Positions 1 through 11,949 of a DNA stretch of 64,000 nt are shown in pieces (position 1 is the stretch's first letter; every line of letters begins with the position of its first letter). Below the pieces are notes generated by a model. The model ran no database searches. It had not been told where the DNA came from and saw only the letters and a list, made by a program, of their open reading frames with translations. The translations under genes were made by a program, and so were the position numbers. The stretch is from Blastobasis lacticolella (lineage: Eukaryota > Arthropoda > Insecta > Lepidoptera > Blastobasidae), in contig LR990067.1 of the NCBI GenBank assembly GCA_905147135.1, positions 5,642,001 to 5,706,000 of the forward strand, read 5' to 3'.

Positions 1-247
1 CGCGAGCCGTTGCTGCAACGACGCATTCGTGGCGCGATCGCGAGATTTGGACTCACTATTGCACATGTATGTTTTGTCTCTCCGGACACTTCTAACCCTG
101 CGCAGTAAGTTTCTGTAGAAACCTATATTTATATAACCTAAACGACATAAAAAGTCGCATAACCCCAGACCAAGTTTATGAAACGCAAACATTTTCTAAA
201 CTACGAGTACTGAATCAATTTTAATGAAAAAGAACAATCTCGACTAA

Positions 248-577
248 GAGCCTCGGTGGCCGAGCGGTTAGGGTATCCGACTCGTAAGCGAGAGGTACCG
301 GGTTCAAATCCCGCTGCGGCCATGAACCAATAACTCTTTTCTGAGTTATGTACATTTGTTGAACACAACCCGATGCTCTTACGGTGAGGGAAAACATCGT
401 GATGAAACCTGCACATTCAGGCTACTGAATGTGTAACCATGATCCAATCTGGTCAAGCTCCTCTGGTAGCAGTGTCACGGAGGTCAGATGGCAGTCGCTC
501 CACTGTAATTAGCTGATCTGCCAAATCTTGGTCTGATCATGGTCAAGACATTTACGCCAAAATGATTATTTTATAAC
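248..577 (+). mobile_element. tRNA-headed SINE (family A) with 15-bp target duplication
   Basis: Head resembles a tRNA with A box (tggccgagcggtt) and B box (ggttcaaatcc) and a CGT anticodon position. The family body follows (gatgctcttacggtgaggg, ccatgatccaatctggtca) and the end is acgccaaaatgatt. Flanked by identical aacaatctcgactaa at 233-247 and 578-592. It sits inside a common AT-rich interspersed repeat that continues at 593-690. Confidence 0.9.
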
Positions 578-2329
578 AACAATCTCGACTAAACTGGCAT
601 TCAAATAGAGGAGACCGTATCCAAATTGGTCCATCAATACACTTGTCAAACTTGTAACACCACTCTTTTTTCGGCGGGGGGTTAAATAATAAATAAATAA
701 TTAAATAATCATTTATTTCAGAATTTACAATTCCATATCTTTTTAGATTTTACAATTCCATATCTATTTAAAATCATTACCAAAAATATAAAAATAATAA
801 CAATGTCAAATTCCATACTTGTGTCAATTAACTAAAAATATAAATGTCAAACAATTTCATAAAATCATAAATTTAACCATGTCAATACATACACAATAAA
901 TCAATTAATTAGTAATAATTACGTATATGTATGAATGAAATATGGCGGACCATATGAACTCGTCGTACAGAAGCTACTGCCTATCTCGTGAACGGAAGCT
1001 GTCTCAGTACAGTCGTCCAGTGGTGGCTGATGGGACACTCGCACTTACCTGCCACAGCCCTCAGGGTGGTGTTGCGATGTTAAAACTAACATTATTTTGG
1101 CTACAATAGAGTATGAAAAACGATCGCAACGTTTTCAAAATTGACGGAAACAATTTATAAAATTTTCTTCAGATAAATAGCACAAAATGCACATGTAGTA
1201 TATGACTGTTGCGTTACGATTACGACAAACACAATCTACTTGCAATTCGAATGGCATTGTCTTTGTTAGAAAGCAATTTGTATCCCCATACATCCAATTT
1301 CATGCAAATTCGTTCAACCGTCTCTGTTTGATAGAACGATAGAAGATATCATACAGACAAGGTGTACCCTACACTTTTAGGTAGTAATTAATGTATGATA
1401 GGGAAGTTTTGTCTATAGTGTCAAGTTTGCTCATTCGTAGGTATCTAATTGTTTTCATGCTGTAACTAGGTAACAGAACAATAGTTTTATTTTTTATAAA
1501 ATACGGCAGACAAACTGACAAGCGTGCCTGATGGAAAGTGGGGACGGCCGCCTATGGACAACCAACACCAGGGGCTCTAAGGATGCGTTGCCCGCCTCAG
1601 AGGAGTCGTCTCGTATGCCTCTTGAACGATCCCATGTCATAGTCCAAAGGAAACACTGTGGCTGGGAGTTCATTCCACATCCGAATCGTACGAGCGAGAA
1701 ACGTTCTTTCGTGGACACCACTAGAGGGTCTACGTAATTTATTAATTTATTTATTATTGCAAGCATTATCATTACAGCTCAACCAATGCGATAATGTTGA
1801 CGTCAATGTTAATTAATTTAATATTTGTCGCGATTTATACAATACTTTTAATAAATAAAATATAAAGTTACGTTAGACACAATACTATTTTTATCATTAC
1901 TAAGATTATTAATTAATTAATTACTTATTCTATATTTAATGTTATGTTATGGGGATGAGTACCCAATTATAAGCCCGCGACGGGTGATGCGATGGTGGAA
2001 TATAGTTATATGATAATTAAAGCACTTATGCTATTGCATTGTACGTGCTGATTTTAAAATACCTATATGTAATCTACTTACAAGATATAAATAACTAAAA
2101 TTTTTATTGCATATTTTTGAAAAGGTTATGGAAAATGTTTATGGCAAACCCGTATTGTCCTGTATTTTTCCAGGCGCCAAGTTTAGAGAATAAAATAAAA
2201 ATTATTGACGGCTACTTCTATACCCTAATATGCGCTTATACTGCGTACATTTTCAATCTACATATATTTTTACAAACTTTAAGGTTATCTGACGAATAAA
2301 CTGGATAATGTAAAATAATCATCTTTCAG
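578..2329. other. Repeat end and AT-rich DNA before unit A
   Basis: 593-690 is the end of the common repeat that SINE A entered. 690-950 and 1080-1499 are AT-rich without features. 950-1080 is a GC-richer patch with a possible minus-strand GTAAGT at 1043-1048; its nature is unknown. 1736-2329 shows nothing. Confidence 0.5.
1500..1735 (-). mobile_element. LINE 3' end (reverse)
   Basis: In reverse it reads KERFSLVRFGCGMNSQPQCF ... the VFP-type end of a LINE ORF2, then the cctatggacaaccaacacc tail block and acggcaga end. Shares its sequence with 10838-11050. Confidence 0.75.
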
Positions 2330-2462
2330 ACTGCTTCGAGCGAATATCGATCGGCGAGCACGTGTCACCCAGCGCCATCTACCGCAATGTATCGGAACTG
2401 ACAACGAAGGAGTGCGAGCAACTCTGCAAACAAGACAGACAATGCCAGACGTACGATTATGG
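2330..2462 (+). CDS. Unit A exon: first half of PAN domain
   Basis: 133-nt exon bounded by an atctttcag acceptor and a GTGAGT donor. It completes an Asp codon, then reads CFERISIGEH...CEQLCKQDRQCQTYDY and ends in phase 2. The cysteine spacing and terminal Tyr-Asp-Tyr match the first-half PAN exons of unit B (24429, 33893, 39996, 41890), which are 136-139 nt long with the same phases. This shared design is the main reason for calling it a real exon, since the open frame is too short to stand alone. Confidence 0.88.
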
Positions 2463-5293
2463 GTGAGTGGCTTGTATTAGTTCTTGAGTTGTGCTTGTCG
2501 TGCTGTTGTAATAGAGGGCGAGGGTATTGTCTAACTTTTAAGATGTGATGAATAATTTTCACTAGTTTATACTTTTTTTTCGATTCCCTAATGACCTCAC
2601 TAACCACTAATTCATATTGACCCCACCAAACGAAAAGAGGAATTCCGAATTTAGATCACAGGTGGATAGGACTAGGGTTGATGAGGAAGCGGTTATGAGG
2701 AAGAGCAATCCTCATCAACCCTAGATAGGACATACACAGATACCTACTATCAACATATGCCCTTGTTATTGCTTCGCCATTCGCAATGGATATCCTATAG
2801 TCAATGATAAGCATCAAAGGATTATGCAGAATTTGCTTACATTTGTAGTGACAGTGACCATCCTTTATTTTTTCAGTGTCGGTGCAAAAGGCAACGCCAC
2901 CTGCAACTTAAGCAACCAGAGCGATAAGGAATTGAAAGAAAGGAACCTCCTCATCAAAGACCCCGACTATGACGTATACGTCAGAAGATTCCAGTGCGAA
3001 CAATCTCCTCCAACCCCCCTGAAGCCTATACTGGATGACCCCGGTGATGGTCCGACTCACAGACCAGTATTTAGACCAGAAATTGATGAGCCAAAAAGAC
3101 CTTTAGCTGATTACCCTATCTCTCAAGACTTTGGCCAATACCCTTACGACCGACCAGGTTACCCACCCAGACCTTTACAACCACCCTACAACAACCATTT
3201 GGACGAAAGACCTGATGACTATACTAATACAAAGCCAGACTACGACAAGCCCCCAAGTTATGGACTTCACAGGCCTCAAGAGATACCTTATAAACCGAAT
3301 CAACCTTACAGACCTGGCAACTACGATGTCTTGCAATTCCAGGAGCAATATGGAAGGCCTCCTCAAAGTCCAAATTGGAGACCCGACCCTAGTTACCCGC
3401 CGCAATCTGGTGACGATATTCAAGACATTTACGGGCCCAAACCAATAAGACCTAGGCCAGATTTACCCGCATATAGGCCTGAGGAGAAACCTCAGTACCA
3501 ATACATAACTAGACCTAACAGGATACCTAGACCCCCAGAAGAGGGAGGATACAACAAACCTAAGCCGGAAGATTACAGGCCTGATCCGTACGGCCCAAGC
3601 AATCCTTACAAGCCAAACTATGAGTATCCAAGCAGACCGTATGAGAAACCAAGCTACAGTTACAATAATCAATATGCAAGTCAATATGGCCAAAATCACA
3701 ATCCAGACACTTCTATTTACTTGGAAATATACGATCCACATAGACCATATAAGCCAAACAGACCAACGTATGGCGGAGGTCCAAGTGGATACAGCCCAAG
3801 TTATGGATACGGTAGTCCAGGCACTTCTGAATATGGGGGCAGCTACACCAACCAGAATTCTTACAATCAAATGCAGAGCCAGTCGCATTACTATGGAACA
3901 GGAACAGGAACAGGAACGATAACACAACTCGATAATTACAATAGACCTGCAATAGATTACAAACCGCAGAAACCTGCTCAGAGTTCAGGTTACGGTGGTC
4001 AGAGTCAGCAAGTAGATCAGTCTTATGGTGATACATCTGGATCTAGTGGTTATGGACCTCCAAAGCCTAGCGGCTCGTACAATAAACCTGATAGCCAAGG
4101 GAGTTATGGAGGTAGCCAAGGTTATGGAACCAGTCCTGGATCAACGTATGGAGGCCAGTCTAGTCAATCAGGGTATGGATCCAGTAGCTCACAAGAGACC
4201 AGCCAAGCTTCTTACGGAGTAAGTGTTAAACCTACGTACGGGCAAGCATCGTACGACCAGAATACCCAATATGGTCAAGGCAGTTACCAATCTAATAGAC
4301 CGGTAACTAATAGGCCATCCTACGGTAGTGAACCAAGTTATGATAATAAACCCACTCACAGTAAACCAGGCTACGGAAATAAACCAAATTATGATGACAG
4401 ACCATCATATGGTAACAAACCTAGTTATGGTGAGAGTCCATCTTATGACAACACACCAAGCTACGACAGACCATCAAGCACTAAACCAAGTTATAGTAGC
4501 AGTGCCTCTTATGGTGGCACGTCAGGCTATGGTGATAGCCCATCTTATGGCACCAAACCAAGTTACAACGAAAGGCCTAGCAACAAACCCAGCTCTGGCT
4601 ATGGCGAACCAAGCCCTGTCGACTTACCATCATATGGTAGCAAGCCTGGCTACACAGATAAACCAACAAATACAAAACCCAGCTACAGTGAAACATCGTA
4701 TGGCAGCAAACCAAACTATGGACGACCATCTTATGGCAACAAACCGAGCTATGAAGACAGACCATCCTATGGGAATAAACCGAGCTATGAAGACAGACCA
4801 TCCTATGGGAATAAACCGAGCTATGAAGACAGACCATCCTACGGGAATAAACCAGACTACGACAGACCATCTTACGATCGTCCACCGTATGAAGAGCCTG
4901 GATATGGGAATAAGCCTCAACCCCAACCAGGATATAATGAGCCCTCGTACAATCGACCGAACAAACCATACGACGATAACCGTCCTGACGGAGACCCAGG
5001 ACCTTCTTATGGAGAAATTGGCCCCTCTTATGGTTCAACTCCTAAACCACCATATCAGCCACCAAGTTATGGTACAGAAGACTATAAGAATACCTACGGT
5101 AATAATCAGAGCAATAACTATTGGTCAAGTGTAAAGCCAGTGTACGAACATGAGATGGAGAGACCCCACAATGTGCCAAGTTATATAGTGAGACCTGGAG
5201 GTGAGGTGGTTACATCGAAGCCTGTAGCCATTGGAGATTATGGAGGGAAGCCTGCGTACGGGAGAGAACCAGTAACTGGAGTCTCTTTTAGAG
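2330..5293 (+). CDS. Unit A: PAN-domain protein with long Pro/Tyr/Gly repeat region (partial, 2 exons seen)
   Basis: Secreted or matrix protein, seen in part. Exon 2330-2462 (entered in phase 1 from an exon outside the window) and exon 2877-5293 join in phase 2 and encode one PAN/apple domain. It opens DCFERISIGEH, continues CEQLCKQDRQCQTYDYG across the splice, and ends at ATCNLSNQSD...RRFQC. About 760 residues of Pro, Tyr, Ser, Gly, Asn, Lys and Asp follow, with motifs such as PSYGNKPSYEDR. There are no membrane segments and no cysteines beyond the PAN domain. PAN domains mediate protein-protein or protein-sugar contacts, and Tyr-rich repeats are common in cross-linked matrices, so a cuticle or apical matrix role is inferred. 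The 5' end is outside the window. The 3' end is unresolved: the last exon has a phase-1 GTAAGT donor, and no following exon was securely found before unit B. Confidence 0.85.
2672..2725. repeat. Short hairpin inside unit A intron
   Basis: Arms ctagggttgatgagga and tcctcatcaaccctag are perfect 16-bp complements separated by about 22 nt. It lies in the intron between the two PAN half-exons; function unknown. The rest of the intron (2463-2876) shows nothing recognisable. Confidence 0.85.
2877..5293 (+). CDS. Unit A exon: second half of PAN domain plus Pro/Tyr/Gly repeat linker
   Basis: 2417-nt exon after a ttttttcag acceptor; the open frame ends at a phase-1 GTAAGT donor (5294). About 45 residues finish the PAN domain (GNATCNLSNQSDKEL...RRFQC). 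The rest is low-complexity: Pro-rich with RPDYP/RPYKP-like motifs to about 3770, a Gly-Ser-Gln-Tyr section to about 4270, then Pro-Ser-Tyr-Gly-Asn-Lys repeats. Three 36-bp units at 4741-4848 are identical except for one base in the third. A (ggaaca)n run at 3896-3917 encodes Gly-Thr repeats. Long open frames in other phases here (for example 3463-3927 and 4577-5038 on the minus strand, 4328-5134 on the plus strand) are shadows caused by the codon repeats. Confidence 0.9.
4741..4848 (+). repeat. 36-bp coding tandem repeat (3 units) in unit A
   Basis: Units at 4741-4776, 4777-4812 and 4813-4848. The first two are identical and the third has one synonymous T-to-C change. Each encodes a 12-residue KPSYEDRPSYGN unit. 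Degenerate versions flank it on both sides, so this is the youngest part of a longer Pro-Ser-Tyr array. Confidence 0.95.
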
Positions 5294-5455
5294 GTAAGTG
5301 ATTTTATCATTTTAATTTTAGTTTTCGATGTTAAGTGCGCACTTCTCTTCATTTTTTATCAAGTGTAGGTACTGCTGAAGAGTGAAATTCCCTGCTTTCG
5401 TGTCTATTTCAGGTGTAAACTGTATATATTGCTTTAAACTATAGCGGTTTTATCA

Positions 5456-5622
5456 CACATTTTAAAGGTATGTTCCGGGATTCCTACCGCGTACCTTTGT
5501 TAACCAGTAGCCCGATATGTCGATGCAGTTGCATGTATCATGGGCACGAGACGACTGGAGAGCTGCGAGCTACTCGTTAACAAAGGTACGCGGTAGGAAA
5601 CCAGGAACATACCTTAAAAATG
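5456..5622. mobile_element. Inverted-repeat element (ggtatgttccggg family), copy 1
   Basis: Left end ttttaaaggtatgttccggg and right end the reverse complement, with a tcctaccgcgtacctttgtt inner arm. Other copies at 6090-6212 and 46382-46492 differ mainly in loop length. Confidence 0.85.
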
Positions 5623-6089
5623 TATATACGGTATATGTTGGGGCAACTGCGTGTAGGCATCTTTTGTTGACCTCATCATTCCTTGCAGCTCTTGGCCATT
5701 ATAAGAATTGTAGCTAAACTTATCTACAAAATGTAATTGATCATATTTAGTTGTATATGGTAAAGTTTCTTTAATATTTTGGACGCTATCAGCGACACGT
5801 TCGTGTTCTGCTTTGGGCTGATTATTTTCATTTTTTGAGAATTGATTAATTTGGCTAATATACCGAACTCCGGCTTTGTTACTTTCCAGCTTTACTTAGG
5901 ATCGTTTCTTGTCATCAGCATCAGCTAATAATGGTTCTAATTTATATTACTCAATAGTCAAAGGACCAGTTCTCATATATGGTTATGATAATGAATCAGT
6001 GTTAATCAACATCATATTTTAGACATCATGTTTTATAAACTATCACCACTAGTCGACACGCCAAGAGGAAGACGGTTAATATCACACAT

Positions 6090-6212
6090 TTTAAAGGTAC
6101 CTATGTTTCGGGTTTCCTACAGCGTAACTTTATTTACGAGTAGACCGATATTTCGACGCAGGTGCACAAAACAAAGGCACGCGGTAGGAAACCCAGGAAC
6201 ATACCTTTAAAA
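6090..6212. mobile_element. Inverted-repeat element, copy 2
   Basis: Same arms (ttttaaaggtacctatgttt left, diverged; ggaacatacctttaaaat right) around a loop containing gatatttcgacgcagg. Confidence 0.82.
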
Positions 6213-6257
6213 TCATAATTTAGATTTCAGATCAGTTAAGAGGTTCGAATAGAAACG

Positions 6258-6506
6258 TTGAAGGCCAAATGGTTAAAGGATCCGACTTGTAAGACAGAAA
6301 GAAACAAATACCGCGTTTGATTCCCAGTGCCGCCATGTATCAATGACTTTTTCTGAGCTCTAATTTGGTTAGGTTCTCCTGTTAACAGAGGGTTACGGAA
6401 GACATAATATGGCAGTCGCTCTACTGTAATTACATCTGCCATTTCTGGATCACGGTCAAGATGGAGCCCGGGCCCCACCACAACCGGTATATTGACGCCA
6501 AGATGA
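6258..6506 (+). mobile_element. SINE family A, degraded copy
   Basis: Recognisable head (ggccaaatggttaaaggatccgac), body and acgccaagatga end, with internal deletions and many substitutions. An older copy than that at 248-577. Confidence 0.75.
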
Positions 6507-6714
6507 AGTAGAGTTCAGGTTTAAGTATTTCAGGTACATAGTTTAATGTCTTCCTTCGGCGCTTCTTTCTCGTAGGTAGAGGAAAAATCGACATTGTGGA
6601 ATTTGAAACGGTTCTGACAAGTGTACACTATTTTTTTCACAACATTTGCATTAATGCTCATCATATATGTAGGTAGTATTAAAAAGCAGTTCATAATGAG
6701 TGAAAGATAAAATA

Positions 6715-7260
6715 TATCATCATCATCATTTTAGCGTTTATCCCAGGTCATGCCAGGGTCCGATTTCCTACTTTTCTTCCTCTACCTCGCCCGGTCTTCA
6801 GCATCCTCATGTCGTACGCCATTGGCTCTCGCATCCGACTCGGCGATCGCAATCCGCCCACGGGATTGGTTAAAGATAAATGTATATTTTAACAATAACT
6901 GCACTCTATTTTGACTAATAAATGTCAACTAGGCTTGCGTCATTTATATCATCATATCAGCCAGAAGACGACAAAGGCCAGTCCTGTGCTTTCCGCATCC
7001 AGCTGGTACCTGCGATCCTTACCAGATCGTCGGTCCACCTTGTGGGAGGCCTACCCACGCTGCGTTTTCCGGTACGTGGTCGCCACTCGAGAACTTTCCT
7101 GCCCCATCGGCCATCTATTCTTCTGCCCAGTGCCACTTCAGTCTGGCAATCCTTAGAGCTATGTCGGTGACCTTGGTTCGCTTGCGGATCTCCTCATTTC
7201 TGATTCGATCGCGCAAAGAAACTCCGAGCATAGCTATTTCCATTGCCCTTTGGGTAACAG
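6715..7260 (-). mobile_element. RTE-type LINE tail fragments, reverse
   Basis: 6715-6865 reads in reverse as the DAEDRAKW/GKRE-like RTE end; 6935-7260 reads in reverse as the RWTDDL...AGRRWM-like end of another LINE. The intervening DNA is AT-rich. Confidence 0.65.
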
Positions 7261-7502
7261 TGAGCAGTCATTTATATCGTCTAATGTCAAATCAGACATA
7301 GTGTTGGACCATGTTCGCTTTTTCCTACCTTATAGTAGTAGATGACCTCCGGAGATATTGTCTAACTCGGTTGGCAGCTGAATTTGACATTAGATAATTC
7401 TACACTACGTTATCTACGTTGGCCACTGGCAGTCTAGCGTCTACCAAATTAGAGTAGTGTAAGATTTTTGTATGTCAAATTCAATTGTCAATAGCCCCGC
7501 TG

Positions 7503-7600
7503 AGTGGTTCACTTGGTTAACATGCCGGTCTGCCAGAGGTCCCGGACACGATTTCCGGCCAAGCAGAAATTTCAATGATGAATTGTTTCTATCATAATGT
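7503..7600 (+). mobile_element. tRNA-Gly SINE head, degraded
   Basis: tgagtggttcacttggttaa, tgccggtctgccagaggtcc and tttccggcc match the family G head. The body is eroded. Confidence 0.7.
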
Positions 7601-8668
7601 TTGTCTATTTCGACCGGATCAAAGTCCTTGATCACCACAGCACAAAAGGGCGACCATCTAACCTTGTCTCTCATTAAATCAGAATCCCAAAAGGTCATAC
7701 AAACTCTCGTCCCATACATTGCCGCGTTAAAAACAATGCCCAATTAATTCTATTAACTAACATTAATTGGACAGACGGAAAAACAGACGTTTTCTGGTAT
7801 TCGTTGGGGATTCTTTGGAGAAATCTTTGTTGTCTTATTTTGTTTGATAGCTTGCTTCTTTCTTTGCATAACAGTATATAGCGGCGAGGTATATGTAATT
7901 ATTTTCATACATGGTCTCTCTTTAACAATAACACGGTTAACGATGATAAGGTTGATAGGAGTCATGTACTGGATTAACTCCAAAACTAACTACTAACTCC
8001 AGCCGACGCCCACTGCTGGGCAACAGCTTCCCCACGCATCCAATACCAATCCACTTGCCCCTAACGGCTGTCTACGATCTTATAATCTTTTGATGGATGG
8101 CCGATTTTAAGAAGATCTGCTGTCAAAGTCGTGAGGTGGCCATGCTACTCTGCAGCTGTTGATAACTATAAATGCCAAAAAAATTACCTTATAATTTTAG
8201 GTAACCTATTTGGATTGCTCAACGCGTAGGTATAGTTTAAGTTAAACCTTTTAGTAAAATTCCTATGTTAAGTTTTACATAGAAAACGTGCTAGAATATT
8301 TTAGATGTCTATTTTTGGATACCCACGCATTATTACATTTAAGCTAGTTAACTTAAATACTCCACTGTGGTAACCCATTTGCCATCCAACCTTCGCTGTG
8401 GCCATCACGGGCGGTAACCTCGGTTGGCGAATGACATAATTCGCTTCTAAAACGTGTGTATGCACAGACAAATTATTTCCTAGTATTTATATTAATTGCG
8501 TTTAGATTTGCGTTGACTCTAGTAAATTGAGTGTATGTTTTAGGATTTGACTTTTTATTTACAGTAACCGGGCTTTTTTATGCGGCTACGGCTATGCCAC
8601 AAGAAAGGGTTATGATTTTAGCAGTCTATGTATACATGTTTGCTTTTGTATTTGCTTATTTTATGAAC

Positions 8669-8790
8669 AGGCAAGCGGGCCACCTGATGACCGCTGCCTA
8701 TAGACGTTACCAACACTAGGTGTATCGCCAATGCATTGTCCACATCTAAAACTTAGGGACGCGTTGCTCTGGCAACAAATAAATACTCAC
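8669..8790 (-). mobile_element. LINE tail scrap
   Basis: gcaagcgggccacctgatg then accgctgcctatagacgtt, the reverse of the family end seen at 13957-14072. Confidence 0.65.
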
Positions 8791-10329
8791 TATGTGTATG
8801 TGCTATTATAATGGAGTTCCCAACTTTTTAATTGCCTTAAACGATATTGCTCTTTTACATATCTCGGGGTTACAGCTGGCCTCTTCTTGAGTCGGCGTAT
8901 AAGCATCTAGCTAGTAAGCTCTCCAGCGCGGTAACGCGGCCAGCCTGGGCAATTTTCCAATTTCGAGGGTTTGGGTCATTTTTTATCCGTAGGTAATCTA
9001 ACTAGATTAGGGATTTTTTATTAGGCAAGGTGGTATTTTTAAAATGTTTGTATTATTGTTCAATAAAAGTTTCCTTTATAAATATGTATTTAAAAGTATA
9101 GCCTTATACAAGCTCTGTCTAAGAAAAATCGGTTCTGCACTTTCAAGACTCCCTCAAATCCGTGCAACTGCTAAAGTACACACAGCCGCAACGCGAGAGG
9201 CTTTGCCCAACAGGAGGTAGTTCGGAGGAAGGTCTAAACAATTTAGCCCGGGCCACTGTTCGCAATTTACCATAAGCGAGATAATGATGTGGCACAAGTC
9301 ATGAGAGGACAGCGTTCGGAATTTTTATCTTGTTGAGAGCTGTACCGATCGATGCTTTAGCTAAATCTCAGAGTAATATTAAGTATATTTTACTCTGTGT
9401 TTTCGCATAAACAGAACGTAGTTCACAGATGAAAATAAGATTGGCGATAGACTTGTAGGTAGATAATAAGGAAACTAGTCCAAGAACCTGAAAAAAATTG
9501 AAACTTTCTATTCGGATGTCTCTAAATGACCAAGTTTTTGTCCGCGATTTAATTCGCGATTCTACTCAATACGGACTTCGCACAACTGCCTTTCAACATA
9601 TTCTCGCTGTTGCACATCATGGTCAAGGCTGAGGCTGGTAGCAACCTAAGCGTAGACTTAGACCAGGGCCTAAGTTTAGTGGGCTTTGAAAAGGGTGAGC
9701 AGACCAACTTGGTCAACGTCTGGTCAACCCTATTTTCTATTCTTTCGTTTAGACTGAGTTTTAATAAGCTGTTTTTTCTATATCGGAACTGGTTTTCAAT
9801 CAAAGAGCATTGAATACGGTCTGCCTGTTTGGCACAAACAATATAGTACACAACTATACAATGCAGTCAAACTAAAATTTAGGTATTATTTAAAATTTAA
9901 AAAGAGATCGCGTGAACAAGGATAAATAATAATAAAATAAACCAACCAATGACCAATAAATTCTAAATAAATAACTTCCATAATACGTGACGAACGCTAT
10001 CGCTTCTCATCTTGTACCACAAGCAGTTAAGATACCGATCAGATATCAACCATCTTTGAATCATTGTGTTCGAACCTTATTGTTGATGTTATATCATACG
10101 CGTTTTTGTATGGCCGCATTTTGTATGGGACGCTTGCAAGGCCTTGGAAACTATGTATTGTCCATTATTGTGCTGGCCTGTGAAAAAAATAATTTGATTT
10201 TTTAATGTTTTTCGCATGGTTATTAGCTTATGATTCTATTGCGGTTTTTGTTGGTCAGATTCCATGCGTTAAAGAAAAAATACATAAACAAGAATTAGTA
10301 GTAATACTCCTTTCAAACTCCTCCTTAAA

Positions 10330-11050
10330 ATCATATTCCTTTGCACTATAACTGTGCAGTTATTAAACGGTAATTTAGCATTCATGAATTACACTTTTAA
10401 TTATTACATAAAAAATATAATGGGGGTAAGGACGAGCATAGGCGTAGGAAGGGGGGGAGCTGGGTGGGCCGTGACCACCCCAGAATGTTCTGGTGCCCAT
10501 CCCAGGATGGGGTGCGCACTGGCTGTACATTGGCGATTAACTCGGCTTTATAGGCCACCTCAGGAGCCAGGCCCCCCTTGGAAAATAGCCCTAGATAGAG
10601 GACGAGTCTTTTGGGCATAAGGGGCAGCTAATTCTCCCTTCTTCTAGCAAACTGATTTTGGCTAAAGATGCACCAAACGCCGTGAATGTTGCTGTAGCGG
10701 CAAATAATTTTTTTCTTTAAGTGGTATCTTCTACTTATGCTCTTGTACTATTAAAGATTAGATTAATAAAATTCTTGATAGATAATTTGCATAGCGGACC
10801 CTTTAGAGTATTAAAACCCCACTAGAGCATTCAGTGGTGTCCACGCGAAGGTTCGAAAGAACGTTTCTCGCTCGTACGATTCGTAAGTGTTATGAGCTTC
10901 CAGCCACAGTGTTTCCTTTGGACTATGACATGGGATCGTTCAAGAGGCAGTGGCGTTACTCAAGAATTATTTTAGAGGTCTACGCGGGAAAAGCATTGGT
11001 AGTGCCCCTGGTGTTGCTGATTTCCATAGGCGGCGGTGACCACTTTATTT
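10330..11050 (+). mobile_element. LINE-derived block
   Basis: 10330-10755 (ttcctttgcactataactg through gctcttgtacta) matches 35040-35300, here with a GC-rich insertion at about 10430-10620. 10838-11050 encodes RTFLARTIRKCYELPATVFP then a gcggcggtgaccactttat end, matching 1500-1735 reversed. Confidence 0.7.
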
Positions 11051-11744
11051 ATTCGTATGGCAAAAATACAATGTACGAGAAACACATTCAACTACAAATT
11101 TAAATCAAGCGAAGTCAGTCATTAAATTGCTTCGTCACTAAGGGTGATCAGGGTGAGGGTGGGCTCGCCTGTTTGTCTGCCGTACAAGAAAAACACACTT
11201 ACCAACTCAAAATTGCAAATGGTGATTACGTAATTCTCCCATAACATCACCGTATCATCACCGCTTAGAAAAATTAATAGAGTACTGCCGTTTACTGACA
11301 CAATCGCCCCCAACACTTCCTAAAACCTGACCCATTGTTTTAGACAAGGTTATTTCGAAACAATAGTTAGAAAAAAATAAGATTTATTTTTCTTTTTTTC
11401 TGATTTTGCTCGAGGAACTAATTGTTTTACAGCCTTATGAGATCATTTTTCTAGGGGTCAGTGGGTAATTCATTATTAAATAAAGTACACAGTATTAAAT
11501 AAAGTCGCTATTCACCTGTCTGTAGGTATATCCGCTCACACACATACACATGGATAGGTGCATTTATAATTTTTTTTTTCTAACATAATTTTTATTTTTT
11601 TATGTACGCTTATTTCCTTGTTTTTTTTGGTGTACCTGATTGTCGTGTCGTGGTGTCTAAGTGTAATAAATGTCTTCTTTCTTTCTTTCTAACTACTAAA
11701 CCACACAATAGAATGAATGTGAAATAAAGAAATTGAAATTGAAA

Positions 11745-11850
11745 TTGAAATATCAATTTAATGCATAAATTCAGGATACAGTCAGTACAGAGAAAACAAC
11801 AGGCGGCCTTATCGCTTAAAGCGATTTCTTCTAGGCAACCTTTAGTTTGA
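11745..11850 (-). mobile_element. LINE 3' tail (reverse)
   Basis: ggcggccttatcgcttaaag and gcaacctttag match 57950-58055. Adjacent 11670-11695 is a (TTTC)n tail of another LINE (gtaataaatgtcttctttc), also seen at 47030-47058. Confidence 0.6.
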
Positions 11851-11949
11851 TTTTGATGCGGTTTTTACCATCGGTTAGATAATTTCTTCCGAAAGTTGTG
11901 TTGTGAATGTTTAATACATACCTATAGTCTATCAACCGATAAATAATTT

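Larger units (their letters stand above)
7261..10329. other. No recognised gene
   Basis: Apart from repeat scraps at 7503-7600, 7990-8040 (cccactgctgggcaacagc) and 8669-8790, nothing is recognised. The 8531-8719 open frame is hydrophobic but ends in repeat sequence. Confidence 0.5.

Noticed and set aside
1..66. Exon end at the window start (GC-rich, followed by GTATGT)
   Set aside because: All three frames are open but none gives a recognisable domain or leader; too short to judge.
248..330. tRNA gene (A and B boxes, tRNA-like fold)
   Set aside because: The same head followed by the same non-tRNA body occurs many times in the window; it is the promoter head of a SINE.
3463..3927. Minus-strand and alternate-frame open frames within 3131-5134
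   Set aside because: They are mirrors of the Pro/Tyr/Gly codon repeats of unit A; repetitive codons keep several frames open.
5409..5442. Terminal exon of unit A (GVNCIYCFKL then stop)
   Set aside because: Acceptor and phase are acceptable, but only ten residues, no poly(A) signal nearby, and it adjoins a mobile element. Kept only as a candidate in the findings.
8531..8719. Small hydrophobic protein, or a further unit A exon at 8563
   Set aside because: No homology recognised; the last third lies in a LINE tail, and AT-rich DNA readily gives Phe/Tyr/Val-rich frames.
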